A DNA stretch of 64,000 nt from Fennellomyces sp. T-0311 (GCA_025266875.1 JALLLT010000010.1:124001-188000); one strand, 5' to 3'. Shown: positions 1-12,955, counted from the stretch's first letter. Program-made: numbers and translations. Notes: generated by a model from the sequence alone, not told the origin.

Positions 1-1239
1 TGCAGATCACAAGGAAACTCTGTTAATTAAGGCTCTGTATGGCTTTCAACGTCATTGGCATTGGATGGCAAGGTCATTAGAGACTCGGTGGTAACATGGA
101 TCTTTGGAGCTATCCCAAAAGCACTTAACTTCTCCGTCCCGACTCGTTATCAGTATAAATAGAGAGTAACTTTCACGATAAATAACATCATATTTTGGTC
201 TCGCCATTTGAGTGCCTTTTCTCTTTAAACGATACCACCCTTATGATAGTACTGCTATCTTTTCGCGTAACAATAATGGAGGCAGAAGGGACGAAGCTTC
301 ATTGGTAGGTACAATGGCAGTACAGCATATCTAACGAGAAGTGGCAAGCAAAATCAAAGGTCCTGGGTTCCAATGGTATTCATCGGTCCAAGAAGTTACG
401 CACTATGTAAGTCAAGTACGCACTTGATGAATCGCCGGTTATAGTTGCATCAACACTTATATGCACTGCACCGTACACTACGTGTTATTTTGTTTCAAAG
501 CATATCTCGGCTTACTTAAACTTTTAAAGTGATGACCCACTGTGCAACTATTGAGAGCGTGTTAATAGTGCGTACGTTTGCCCAAAAATTTCAATTTTGG
601 ATGTGACTGTAGAAAAAAGTCGTAATGATCTAGTGCGGCAGACTATAGTGCTACGTATCATGCAGCGTTAAGAAGTCAGCCAATCACGTGGCTCTCCTAC
701 AGCATGGATGGAGCTAAAAGAGCTGATCGTAATTACAAAACTCAATATCTACGGTTCCAAGCAGTGCATCATCGAGTTGATTCCACGATACTCATTATGG
801 ATTGTAGCGTTCAACAGAGGCGGTTTATACAGTGTCGCTGATTCAGGGGACTCGCACCATATATACTCTGTAAATTTCCACGGATAGTGTTAGAAACTGA
901 AAGTGACATAAAATGTCAGAGATAGCAATATCCCGTGCGTGCGGCAATTAAGCTAGTGGGAACATTTCCTACTGCAGCACGTGAGTTGGAAGCAGCTACT
1001 ACTTCTGCCAAATCCGATGTTATCCAGGCAACCGATGATGGCTTAACCTTTGTTGTTCAAAGTAAGTGAGTACGGTGAGAAGCATCCGATGATCTACATC
1101 TGAGCTGGAACCATTGCTAACGCTGTATATGCGGGCTGATTCGCTTCATTTTTTATGCGCGCCCAGACACGGCGTTTAATATGGTAAAGTGCCTTGAGCA
1201 ACCGAAGACAGCTTTTCCTTTCTCCCGAACTCACAGTCA
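1..1239. other. Upstream region, no firm gene; possible extra exon at 926-1061
   Basis: I see no recognisable complete gene here. One stretch, 926-1061, is open for 45 codons, follows an AG acceptor (GATAG) and ends at a GTAAGT donor. Spliced to an acceptor at about 1198 (GAAG), it would run in frame into the first codons of the FAB1-like gene at 1240. It matches no domain I know, so this is only a candidate 5' exon. The rest is AT-rich non-coding sequence. Confidence 0.3.
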
Positions 1240-4200
1240 ATGAATGGTGCCCCTGGAAAAGTTATCACCAAATTGTTACCCCCGCAACAGAAGCCTGTTC
1301 TGAAAGTGGAGATTGAGCAACCAAAGATTGCCATTGATGACCTCGATGAAACGTTTCGGTGCCATCTCTGCAAACTCATGCGATCATGGCTAACAAATGC
1401 CCAGCTGCCGCCATCCATGGTCGACACCTTATACCCGCTTCTATCGCAGCTTATTCCCCTCTGGAAAGAAGCACAACAGGACATGACGAGAACCACGACG
1501 ACCGAGAGCTCGTTCTCGTCGCTGTACGAATCGATCTATATCCAAACACTTGCGGGGTTCAAGACACTCAAGGATTCAAAGTTCTTGCCTGCGGTCTATC
1601 ACGGCGAGCCTCTTTCCAACATTCTTTCCTGTAAGAAGCAAAAAAGGAGGGCGCCTTTCAGCCTTTCAATGAAACTTATGTTCGCTTTGCATCAGCCAAT
1701 TTAGGTGGAGCGCGTTCCGAGTGGCTGCATCACGTGGTTGGCGGGACGATCCGAATATACGGAGCGCCATCCGGCCCTGGAGGAGACGAATTGTTGAAGA
1801 TCGTGGCTGCGTCGGTATATACCCTTTGGAGCTTATACCTTGAAATGCATGTTGCGCGCGACTACCACGTCAAGTACCAGCAGCAGCACAAGCAAGATAC
1901 GGCATTCATTGCGCGAGGAATCATGCCACAAAAACGCGGCGGCATTATGAGCTGGATCTGGCCCAAAAATAGCGCCAAGGAGCCCCAAGTCAGCCTTCCA
2001 AACGAAAAGACAGAGCATTCAGACTCACCGCCAAGCCCAATTCCAGTGGCAGATGACCCGCATCGTTTCACCAAGCTTCGTAAACGCTTGGAGCACGCCA
2101 ATGTCTCGTCATCGCCCCATTGCCGATTTACAGCACCTCGGCTCCTTATCCGACTGCAGGACGAAGAAGACGGCATCGATACCATTCGCGCTGTGATTCG
2201 AATAACGAACGGTCGTGCCAGCAAAGACAGCAAGCCAAACACGCTCAAACGACGCGCATCATCCCTATTATCGCTGATTGGAGGAAACCACGGCAAGGAA
2301 GCGGCGACTCAGCAACCGCAGAAGAAAGTGGTATCATCGAACCAGCCTGTAGAAGTACCGCAGTCGATATCCGCGTACTCTTCTTTGCGCGGCATGAACG
2401 ATAAAAAGATTGGCGTGGATCATTTGCTGCTGGATACGCGATCAGTGGATGCATTTCTCCAACACCAACAAATTTCTCTTTCCTACTCCATGTACCTCAT
2501 TGGATGCCCACAAAGTCCGTGCGTCGGACCCGTGCTATGCAAATTAAGCTACTTCCAGTATGAAAATGGCGAAGACCGGCCCCTGGGTGAAACGATTTCG
2601 CGCTGGTGCATGCAAGCCGAACAAGGAATAACCTGCAAGGCCCTTGTGCAAGCGAAATTGGACCATCTTTCGGCAAGTGGCCATTCCCACGACGAGAAAA
2701 AGAACGATAAGCCCAGTAGCAACAACAACAGCAACAGCAGTCTGCCCGAATCGTCATCAGCATCAGAGAACGAGGATCACCGTCGACGGTCACCATTCCC
2801 ATCGCATGGCTGTCAAAAGCCACTCACTGACCACATCATGACGTTTGCCCATGAGTCAGCCAAAGTGGTGGTCTATATCAGTAAGGACGAGGCACTCAGT
2901 CCAACTGGAATAGCACCAAGCAGTGATAGCAGCAAGACACTTACATTGCCACCGCAAACTAACACCATTGAAGCATGGCTCACATGCGCTACATGCGATG
3001 CAACCACACCACCAACGTCAATGTCTGTAGCAGCTTACCATTATTCCCTTGCCAAATACATTGAGCTTATTTTCTACCACGACACCCACTTTGCACTGTT
3101 GCCGTGCCAGCATGGTAACACTCGGTCATCCATCGTTCGATGTTTCCGTCCCTCAGGCACGCCATTTACTGTCAAAATGTCTTACGAGCAAATAATGCTA
3201 TACGAACTGCGAGCTCCCCGACTGCAGGTTGTGCCGAGCAGTACCAAGCACGACGTGAAAACAACAACTACGGTGGTCAGCCTAAAGACGTTGAAGAGTT
3301 GGCAAAAGTTGATACATGAGGATGTGGACGGCTTATTTAAATCTATTGACACACATATCGACGTACTAAAGCAGTTTATCATTGCCGAATCCAAGCGCGA
3401 AGCACGAAACAGTGGATCCCACAGCAAGCCACAGCGCGAAATCCAAGCACAGCTTGTGTCACGCGAAAATGAATTAAACGAAATGAAGCAGCTGTTTGGA
3501 GTCATCGAGTATCGCGATTTGCTCCAGGAACTTCATCGGACGCCCATCGAGTCACTCAACGATTATCGCAGACTTTTTGCACTTAGATCCACAGCTATAT
3601 TATCTCAACTCTCGAAATGGCAACAGCTGTGGTGTTCAGGTGAGCATACCAAACTGATGATGTAATCTTTTCTGTACATACTGAAAAAAAGCTGGGGTAC
3701 TACTCTGGATTAGATTTAATGGACGACTGTACTTGGGATCCACCTGACTATATCAAGTAAAACGTGGTGTGTGCAACGAGAACAAGTGGATTTGCTAATC
3801 GGGAGGTGTAACATACCCTTTTAGGTCAGACAAGGTCCACGCTTTCCCAGGATCAAGTGTCCTTGTTCGTGAGGATGAGCCATCGTCAATGATTGCATAT
3901 ACGCTCAGGTACCAAACATACGCCGTTTTTTTTGGGAAGGGAGCAAGTACATCAGATGTTCATCGCACCTCTCTTCCAGTTCGAGTGAATACCGTGCCGA
4001 GCTACGGTATCAGCAGCAAAATGAGTTATCATACTTTGCCACAGCTACCCCACCAAGTAAGCCTGCATCCAGTATCGCGTCTAGTGCGTCATCAACCGGA
4101 GATGAATACAAGAAAACGCAATCTGGGGATGGGGAAGAACAAAGCAGCAGAAGCAACGACGGCGCATACTATTCCTTTATCAAGCGAAAATACGTGGCAC

Positions 4201-5953
4201 CAAATACAGGCGCAGCCAGTGAGACTGCGTCATTTCGTGCAATGGTAATTGAAACAGTTAAAGCAAATGCCAGCGAGTTACACTATCAGCAGCAGCGAAA
4301 GTTGCATGAGTTAAAAGAACGATATGGAGGATCATCGCAGGCCTCGCGATCGTCAGGATTAGATACAGAGGATGTAAAGAAGACGCTACAAACGACCCAG
4401 CGGGTCATGTTGGACGAGCCGCGAATACAAGGTGATGTCACAGCCGAGGTTGGAGCATCAACATTTTACGAAAAGACCCCAATTACTGGCAAGGACAAAA
4501 AGGGTAACAAGGATAAGCCGCTGCCACCTATCACACCCACGTCGACCGGAAATGACCGCCGGTTGAGTCCGCATATCAAGCATAGTAAGTATACAGAAAA
4601 AGAAAACCACGGCTAAAAAGGAAATTATTAATGGCTGTGTAATATATAGAGTACATCCATAATGGTGTAGAGTTTACTTGTATAGTTTACTATGCTTCCG
4701 AATTCGAAAATTTACGGCGGCAGAGCGGGATCGACCAGCTTTTGATACAATCGCTGAGTCGTTGCTCGGCGTGGAAAGCCACAGGTGGCAAAAGTAAAAG
4801 CCACTTTTACAAATCTCAAGGTATGGGGTATACGTTGTGTATATGGCTTTACGTAATGGTGTCTTTTTATGGACAAGACGGTAGACTGGTTATCAAAGAG
4901 ATGGTGAACGCGTGGAATAATGTGGAGAAGGAGTCTATCTTGAAGTTTGCGCCCAAGTATTTTGATTACATGAAGAGTACAGACGAAGTAAGCATCGAAT
5001 ACAGGATAAAGTAAGGCGGGAAGGCTTATCTGAATATAGACACCAAGTGTGCTCGCAAAGATCTTTGGATTTTATACTATTCGTATCAGAAGCGTGGCAG
5101 ACAAACGCGTCATACTGAACCTTGATGTGCTGGTGATGGAGCACTTATTCTATGGGATTGTACCACAGACGATACAGGTAACCAAACCAATCCGGGAAAA
5201 CAAGTTCGACCGGGGAACTAATCAAGCTATATACATAAAATCGTATGCTCAGAAATTCGATTTCAAAGGTATACGGGATCGCCATGTGGAAGAGTGCCGC
5301 AAACAGGGTGATACGACTCTGTGGGACGGTGACTGGCTCCAAGGTAAAAAGTCGCTACGCGCTTTAGTCGGTTAAATATAGAGGACCAAAAAGTTGCTCA
5401 TCAGCAAAGGGCACTCCCTCCCCCCAAAAAAATTATACCAGATTACCGTCTTGAATGTCCGGTGAGCGAGCAATCCAAAGCGCTGATAGCCAAGGCTATC
5501 AAGAGCGACACGGGTTTCCTGACACACGGGAATATAATGGACTATTCGCTTTTGCTTGGCGTAGATACAGCCAAGAAAGAGTTGACTGTAGGCATTGTTG
5601 GTAGGTGATAGTCTTGTGTTACCAGATGAGATCTTTGAAGATTTCCTTTACGCTTCTGCTGACACGTGGTACGCATACAGACTTCATTGGTGCCTACACA
5701 TGGTACAAGAAGGTGGAATCGAGGAGCAAGTCGACGCTGAACCCGCACAGAGAGGTGACAGTGCTGCCGCCCGACCAATACAAGTGGCGTTTCAATCGAA
5801 TTGTGAATGACTATTTTGTGGCCGTGTCCGGTAAGACAAAAAGAAGGTTTTCCCGCAAAATACGGGCAAGTTCCTTGAAAAGTTTCTTTTTTAGGCAAAT
5901 TCGACAAGGTTCAGTCAGGCCAATATGTCTCGGGGGCGGTGTTAACTCAGTAG
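1240..5953 (+). CDS. FAB1/PIKfyve-like phosphatidylinositol phosphate kinase, N-terminally short
   Basis: Twelve exons: 1240-1630, 1705-3639, 3714-3756, 3825-3908, 3980-4584, 4650-4820, 4878-4987, 5040-5177, 5253-5343, 5442-5600, 5681-5830 and 5895-5953. All junctions keep frame and give about 1311 residues. The C-terminal PIP-kinase domain is clear: the REDEPSSMIAYTL entry motif, the VIKEM lysine, LDVLVMEHLFYG, FDFKGIRDRH and the catalytic-loop MDYSLLLGVD. The central Fab1 CCR region (PCVGPVL, SLAKYIELIFYH) is also present, preceded by what looks like the end of the CCT chaperonin-like domain. Fab1 proteins phosphorylate PI3P to PI(3,5)P2 on endosome and vacuole membranes and usually exceed 1800 residues. 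No FYVE zinc finger is visible, so membrane targeting may differ, or further exons lie upstream of 1240. Kinase identity is confident; PI3P specificity is inferred from the CCR region. Confidence 0.85.
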
Positions 5954-6581
5954 CTAGCAACATAGTTTATAATGGAGGAGGCGGTGCATATCTATATAAT
6001 TTAAAACTTTAATGTATGTTGCCCTCCCCTATTCACAAAAAGTAGATGGATCATGCCAACGTGGTGCACTTGGTACCACGCTCAAAAGAGATAATCGACC
6101 TTTTTTTGGATTATCGCTCCGATGAGCCGCTGTGATACCAGCAAGTGGATGATTCAGCAACAACAGCATCCTACCATTCCATGGGTTATGCATTCGCTTC
6201 TTCTTTCAGGCAAGCGATCGGAAGACCAGGGTGCAATGTCACACCAACGATATATTCTCATTTTCGGGTGGCAACGGTGGGACAAAGGCGCGCGCTCTGG
6301 CTGCAGAGCTCTCACACACCCCCATTGAGAAAAAAGAACGAGGGTTGCCATGGAAAAATTCTTCCACCTTGCGAAATATGGTTGCATGGCGACCACAGGT
6401 TAGTTTAGCTCAGATGCGGAGTGTGGCCATCAATAAAGATGTTCCGGTGCTCTCATTTGGGAGCTCTTTACGTATCTGGAAAAAGGAAAAGACCGCTGCA
6501 CTTTATTGTTCCTTACCTTGTTGCCTTTTCCCTTTTCACACTTCTTTTCCGCATTCGTACATCCCACATGCTACCGCTGCC
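5954..6581 (+). other. Intergenic region with promoter of the RasGEF gene
   Basis: This is 628 bases between the FAB1-like stop and the RasGEF start. The short open frames here have no protein resemblance. The last 100 bases are pyrimidine-rich, as is common before fungal start codons. No TATA box or RNA gene is evident. Confidence 0.4.
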
Positions 6582-9500
6582 ATGGCGACTTCCTTTCCGA
6601 AAATAATTTGCCGAGTTAGAGCGATTTACCCTTTTACTTCTGACGAGCCAGCGTCCCTGAATTTCAACAAAGACGACTACATTGATGTGCTTGCCCAGCT
6701 GGAATCAGGCTGGTGGGATGGCTGGTAAAATGATTATTCTGCCTTCGTCCCGTCCCTCCTTGCTTATTTGTTTAATTGTGAAAAGGTGCGGGGGATCGCG
6801 CGGATGGTTTCCCAGCAATTACGTCGAGGTTATTGAGGAGCCTGAAACGAGAACGAGCAGTAGACCACACGCCGATGTATATCGACCCCCTGCAGCAGCT
6901 GCAACGCGGCCTGAGCAACGACGCCGTGCATCTTCCAGGCGGCGCAGCAACCGTGCATCTATCCGAACTTTAGGCTCGAATTCACACAAGCAACCATTAT
7001 CGTTCTCACCGCCCCAAACATCATCTAATTTCGGCTGGACTTCCAGTAACCGCATGAGCCAGGCCAGCTCGGCTGATTCGCTGCCTGACGGTTGGTCGGT
7101 TCAAGTTGCAGAAGATGGCACCACTTATTATTATTACAACCACCGCACCGGCAAAATGCAGTACGAACATCCCGGCCGCTACTCAGTTTCAGACGGCGAG
7201 TATGACAGTCAGGAAGAATATATTGACGGTGGATCTTTGGGAGACAGTTATTCCGATGAGGAGTACGATGATGACTACGAGGACGAGTTCCGCAATGGCT
7301 CACGCGGCAAGCGCTTGTCAGGAAGAATGAACCGGTTGAGTATCGATTCGTTGCCAGCCAATGTCGAGACGCCTGAAACAACCATCTCTGATACGACTGG
7401 TGGTGTCTCTAATGTATGTACAACAACCACAAAAAAATTTCCAATTTGTGTGGGACGATCCCCACTCACCCTTAATTTGATAGGCTATGTCTCAATGGGT
7501 TGAACGGGTGACACCTCAGGGACGCACGTACTTTTGCAACCTTGTTACCCAGGAAACCACCTGGGATTATAACGAAATCGACAAGACCACGGGCAGATTA
7601 GTGCGTACTTGTTTATTGCATAGAATTTAAAGAAATTCTAACCTTATTTTTTTTTATTGTAGAAGAACGCCAAGGATTCTGATTCTGAAGCTGATGATGT
7701 AGTTAGTCAGCCACAACCACGCGCGGTACCTGTGCCGGATACCATTGATCTCCATGATGACGAAGCGGATAGAAACGCAGCAGAAAATGCTGAGGAACCG
7801 TTGACATGGCAAAAGTTGTCTAGCAACATTGCACTGGCAATCCATCACTTGAACACTGCTGCACAGCGTGGTGAACGTGACACGTTTGTCCGAGATGCAT
7901 CGTCCATTGTTGTGGCGATCCGTATGATGCTCTATGCATCGGGCACCCTGGATAAGGAATCCACCCATATGCAAGACCGTCTTTTGCGTGATCCTCATCG
8001 CGCCGTCATGGCTGCACTTTCCAAACTCGTGCTGTCAGTCAAGACAGTAGCTGAAATCTCATCAACGACAATGCAGCCAGATATGCTTTATCGTGTTCAA
8101 CGTGACGCTGGAGACGTTCTTGCAGCTGTCCGCAGTTTTGTTACTGTCTGTCAGGAAAGGCGCATCCGTGTCGAACAAGTCAGGCCACAACTACTCCTCG
8201 AACCCAAACAGGTTATCAATGGACTTCCTACCGAAATCATGATTCAGACACAAGGCAACGGTAACAGCAACGACATGAACGATGATATGAGAGACGGTCG
8301 GCGCGCAAGTTACAACCAAGCATTTGTACAGAAAGCCAAGTACCCACTTAACCAAGACTTGATTGTCAGTCTGCAGACACACGCCAACCAAGTGTATGGA
8401 TCAACAGATGCACTTTCGAAGGCTGCTGCATTCATCTTGACGATCCGTGACGACGACGTTGATGTAGACGACGAGGACTACGACGACATGGAACGGGTGC
8501 GTAACAGCAGCCGGGCACGGTCCAATGTGGTGATCCTGTTCCGTAACCTGTCGATGCAGATCGGACAATATCTCAGCATATTGGAGGATGTCGATCTTAG
8601 CAGCGTGGACGGTTCCAAGATTCCATCATTGGGTGACTACCGCGTGAACAAGCAGAATCTGTATAATGCGGTTGGATATTTGTTTGCAGCAGTGCAAACT
8701 CTCAGCAGCGAAAGCGTTGACGTTGCCCAATGCGTTTCGGGCATTGACGCCGCCGTCCGGTCGGTGGAAAATACGATCGGTGTTATTTTCACCAACGTAG
8801 AAGACATGGTGCAGCAGCGAAAGAACTATTTTAGGCAAATGGAACCTCGGGACAAAGAAGTACCGATGTCGCCTGTAGCAGCACAATCGCCCTACGAAGA
8901 CATGTTCAATGACAGAGAAGACGATATATTGTCCTCGCCAGTGTCCAAGACGCGCAAGGTACAGTTGACCAGTCGTGCGGGCGACGATCGTTCGCAAGGC
9001 TGGAGCCTCGGGTACGATTATGCGCCGGAAGAAATTGTGTTTGGATCGGACGGCAACGTCAAGGCGGGTACTTTGCGCGCGCTTGTGGAACGGCTGACGC
9101 TGCATGACACGTTGGGTAAGATAAGCTTTTGTTTCCACTGCTGTTGTGTAACATGCGGACGTAAATGGGCTGATTTTTTCTTATATTTGCAGACACGAGT
9201 TTCATTGCAACGTTTTTGTTGACATACCGATCATTTTGTACGACTGAAGAATTTTTGACGTTATTGGAGCAACGTTATAATTTGCGACCGGCTGAGGGCA
9301 TGACGCCCTGGGAACTAGAGGCCTGGACAGAGCAGAAGCAGAAGCTTGTCCGTTTGCGGTAAGTCTATAATAACTATACACAGTGTAGCAGCGGACTTAT
9401 CCGATCCATCCCAGTGTCTTCAACGTCATGAAGAGTTGGCTCGAGAACTACTACAATGACGAAGACGAGTTTATTCTCAGCCGCCTCGAGTTTTTCACCA

Positions 9501-10524
9501 ACACCGTCATTCGCGATGCTTCGGCCTTCTCAGCAGACCAATTGAACCGTCTCATTCGCAAACGCAAGGAGCTCGATGCAAATGGTGGTTTGAAGAAGCT
9601 TGTTCCCAACGCAATGGCTGGTCCACAGCCCATTCTGCCCAAAGATATCACGCGACTAACCCTTTTGGACATCGATCCAACCGAGCTCTCGCGACAGTTG
9701 ACACTCATGGACTTCAAGTTGTACAGCAGCATCCGTCCTATTGAATGTCTCAACAAGGCATGGTCACGCGATGATACCGAAGGCACTGTGGCTATGAACG
9801 TCAAGCAATCTATCGACTACTGTAATCGACTGACATGCTGGGTCACTGACAGTATTCTGGCCAACGAAGAAGCGCGGAAGCGTGTTGTGGTCATCAAATA
9901 CTGGGCGCAGGTGGCTTCGGTAAGACAAAAAATTTCAGCTGCCTTTTTTGGAACGTGTTGCTTATTGTTTGTTTACACAGAAATGCCGGGCCAACAACAA
10001 TTACAATACATGTATGGCTATTATCTCGGCCTTCGATAACAGCGCGGTTGGTCGCTTGAAGAAGACATGGGAGGTGAGTTCTAGCCCATTGAGATCGATG
10101 TATGCAAAATGCTAAGCGTTATGCAAACAAAAAATAGCTCGTTGGCAATCGAACAACCCAGTCGCTAGGCAACATCCGCAAACTGATGGGTGCCAACCGC
10201 AACTTCACTGAGTATCGTGAAATGATTCATTCCGTTAATCCGCCCTGCATTCCGTTCTTGGGTATCTACCTTCAGGATTTGACATTTATTGAAGACGGCA
10301 ACCCAGACTATACGCACAAATCAGCTCGACTCATCAATTTTGCCAAGCGACAGAAGGCCGCAGAGGTTATTCGAGAGATTAACCAATTCCAGTCACCGCC
10401 ATATACATTCACTACTATTCCAGAACTTCAATCTTTCATCAGACAACATCTGGAGAGTAGCCGGGACCTTGACAACTTGTACGAACGAAGCTTACAACTG
10501 GAACCACGAGAATCAGCAGCATAA
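6582..10524 (+). CDS. Cdc25-type Ras guanine nucleotide exchange factor with SH3 and two WW domains
   Basis: Eight exons: 6582-6724, 6786-7413, 7484-7600, 7663-9115, 9193-9358, 9415-9919, 9981-10073 and 10138-10524, giving 1163 residues in frame throughout. An SH3 domain spans about residues 9-60 (IYPFTSDEPASLNF, GWFPSNYVEV). WW-like segments begin near residues 147 and 261. A RasGEF N-terminal module lies near 745-870 (FLLTYRSFCTTEEF), and the catalytic Cdc25 domain runs from about 917 to 1150 (DIDPTELSRQLTLMD). It should load Ras with GTP at the plasma membrane upstream of adenylate cyclase or MAPK signalling. SH3 plus RasGEF is the normal fungal Cdc25 layout; WW domains in this position are less usual. 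The first WW has Tyr (MQYEHP) where the second signature Trp is expected, so it may not bind proline motifs. An acidic tract follows (residues about 187-215). Confidence 0.9.
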
Positions 10525-11761
10525 AAGCAAAAAAGAAAAAACCTCTCCATTCTCCATACGTCTTTCTCTTTCATCCGCATCACTTGTAAAACTATATATC
10601 CCTCTTGCTCTCGCTTCCTCCTACCCTTACTACTTAAATTTTTAGTTCTCGCGTCATCCATGCTCATTTTCCCCATTTCCCGCTTTGGACGGATTTGGAT
10701 GAAACGCATACATTGTAATTTTTTTCCTCATTCGAACAATACGATTTCTTGTGTCTCTATAGCTTATGGTCTGGGCCCTTCAATTGTGGCGTGTTGCTCG
10801 ATCAGTTCCATCATAGGAAATTATCCGCTAGGGTAGCATGCTTCTATCTGGTGTTTTCTTGTAATACCTAGATGACATTGACCAAAAAAAGTTGCGGTTT
10901 GTCTAGAACTCAAAGAATTTGTCACCAATATGACACACGTTGACCTCATCCCGTTCGTGCAACATTGGTCATCGGCGGTTAGTTGGTACAATGTGCTCCT
11001 AGTTTGTTTTACAGTAGCCTTGTCCCTTGTATATAACGTGGTTCATACATCCGCATTCACATGCCTTTATGTGCATGCGAATTAGTACAAGTTTAATAAG
11101 TGCTGCATGCCACACATCCCCAAAATACTTTGTACCAATATCTTAAATTATCCTTCTGCCAGCGATTTGAATTGTTACGTTGATACACCGTGGCCAATTG
11201 GTATTCCTTAAAAGTACATTTATAGGACTATATTACACTTCTACTTAGGGTTTCGCATAACCTTTTTTTCGTGCGCTTGACATGCCCCAAATTTAAATTG
11301 GACACGTGGGTAAAGAAAGTGGGCTACGTAACACACATACAATGCCATCCAGCAATGTTGATGCATGTATTCACGTTGGATAAATATAGTACACTTCGTT
11401 ATTTATTTATTTCTCCTGTTTGATTGAGAACATCATTCAAGTGCTCGCTAAGGATAGCTGATGGCTTCCTTCTAATTGCTTTTGATCCGTATTCTGCAGA
11501 ATTAAAAGAAAAAATGTCAAGTACCAACATACCAGCGTTGCGTTTCCGTCATATTGGAACTGATTAAGTGATTCCCACCAAGACGGAAGCTTGGCGGCAA
11601 ATGTGGAGGAAAATGGGTTTCTCCGTTAGCAGAATTCCGGTATAGAACGGTAGAAGTCGCGTACACTTCGGTAAAATGATTGCATATTCTCGTCTTTAAT
11701 TGTTGTTGAGATTACGGACATTGAGAATTCGCCTCTGAATAGTAGGACACTATTACCTATA

Positions 11762-11935
11762 CAGTAGATCCCCGCTTTTTGCACTCTCGCTTTTTTGGAC
11801 GCTCTCACTTTTTGCATCAAGATCTTGCTCAACTCGCTCAACTTCTCTGCCAATTCATCTCCGGTTTTTGCACACCCTCAGTTTTTGCAATACAGTTTCT
11901 GAAAAACCGCCTGCGCAAAAAACGGGGCTCCACTG
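11762..11935. mobile_element. MITE with pogo/Tc1-mariner-like terminal inverted repeats
   Basis: This 174-bp element begins CAGTAGATCCCCGCTTTTTG. Its right end, read on the other strand, begins CAGTGGAGCCCCGTTTTTTG, so 17 of 20 terminal bases match. TA dinucleotides flank both sides (11760-11761 and 11936-11937), as expected for a TA target-site duplication. CAGT termini with TA duplications are typical of pogo/Tigger-like members of the Tc1-mariner superfamily. It has no coding capacity, so it would need a transposase supplied in trans. Its interior is rich in CTC and TTTTTGC motifs that echo the ends. Confidence 0.75.
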
Positions 11936-12366
11936 TATGTAACCTTTACTTTTCATTCTCATTCTACTTATCATTTTCCCTTTTCTATTGTTTTCTGACA
12001 TTGTTCCCTTCCTCATGAATACTTCCTTTCCCCTACTGCCGCATAGGATTTTTATTTCTTTGTTCAACCGGATCAGACGAGAGCGGGCAGCTGTGATCAG
12101 CGCACGTTCATTTACGTCGCCAATAAAGACTTCTATTTCATCCTGTACGTGACCTTACTTTGTATCCCTACTAATAAGCTCTCTATTAATTCTTATTCAG
12201 TTTTTTCTTCAGCCCTCTATCTTTTTCTTCTGTCTTCCACCTTTTCCCTGCTGCCGGGCAGGCTTTTCATTTCCAATCCTTTAAACGGAAGAGACGAGAG
12301 CGGAAAGCTGTGATCAGCGAGCGTTCACTAAAAGCGTCATTTAATAAAAATCCAACTTTATCCTGT
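11936..12366. repeat. Tandem duplication, two diverged units of about 216 bp
   Basis: The string GACGAGAGCGG occurs near 12077 and again near 12293, 216 bases apart. It is followed in both places by AGCTGTGATCAGCG, a CGTTCA block and, later, TCCTGTAC and ACCTT. The units therefore cover about 11936-12150 and 12151-12366, with the start of a third just after (ATAACCTTTA). Divergence is appreciable, so the duplication is old. The MITE abuts the left edge. Confidence 0.65.
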
Positions 12367-12928
12367 ACATAACCTTTAAATTGTTAGCAGATAGACAGGA
12401 TATATAACGAACACACTCAACATATGTGTGTGGTACGTATACATAATAAATTGCATATTTGCATAGAGTGCATTGTTGTATGTTACGAAGAGTGTTCGTA
12501 AAAATTATTTTCACACGTACGTAGTAACTATTCTTGATAGCATGGGTAGATTTAACCATGAGCCTTATAAATTAAAGCAAGTCTAACTCTAAACTTAACC
12601 GACTATATATTACAACACCTGTTAATCATTCTGGTAGTATACGCACACAATTAATATTGACGAGACTTATACGTTGGTATAGCAGCTTAGATTAATACTC
12701 CATATTGATCCTCACTGTAGCGCTATGGTGGTAATCACCACCTTGAATATGGAATTAAGCTTCTTCATATGATCCTGTAAATACAAAGAACGACACAGTA
12801 TTTTGGGATTCATGTTGCACCGGAAGCACAGCAAGTGGAATATTTTTATAGCGGTTCTCACACTTAAACAAAGACGTCGTAAACATTTTAAATCTTACAT
12901 ATACTATCGTGCTTTGATATCACAAGAC

Positions 12929-12955
12929 CGCGCAGTTAGATACGCTAACTGCGCG
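12929..12955. repeat. Perfect 11-bp inverted repeat with 5-nt loop
   Basis: The arms CGCGCAGTTAG and CTAACTGCGCG pair perfectly around the loop ATACG. Located in non-coding DNA, this could be a hairpin in RNA or a cruciform or protein-binding palindrome. No U tract follows and no gene ends nearby. Confidence 0.7.

Noticed and set aside
6400..6470. Possible tRNA A-box (TAGCTCAGATGCGGAG)
   Set aside because: No T arm or acceptor stem follows; it lies in the leader region of the RasGEF gene.
11779..12018. Plus-strand open frame of 79 codons
   Set aside because: It spans the MITE and part of the tandem duplication; composition is repeat-derived.
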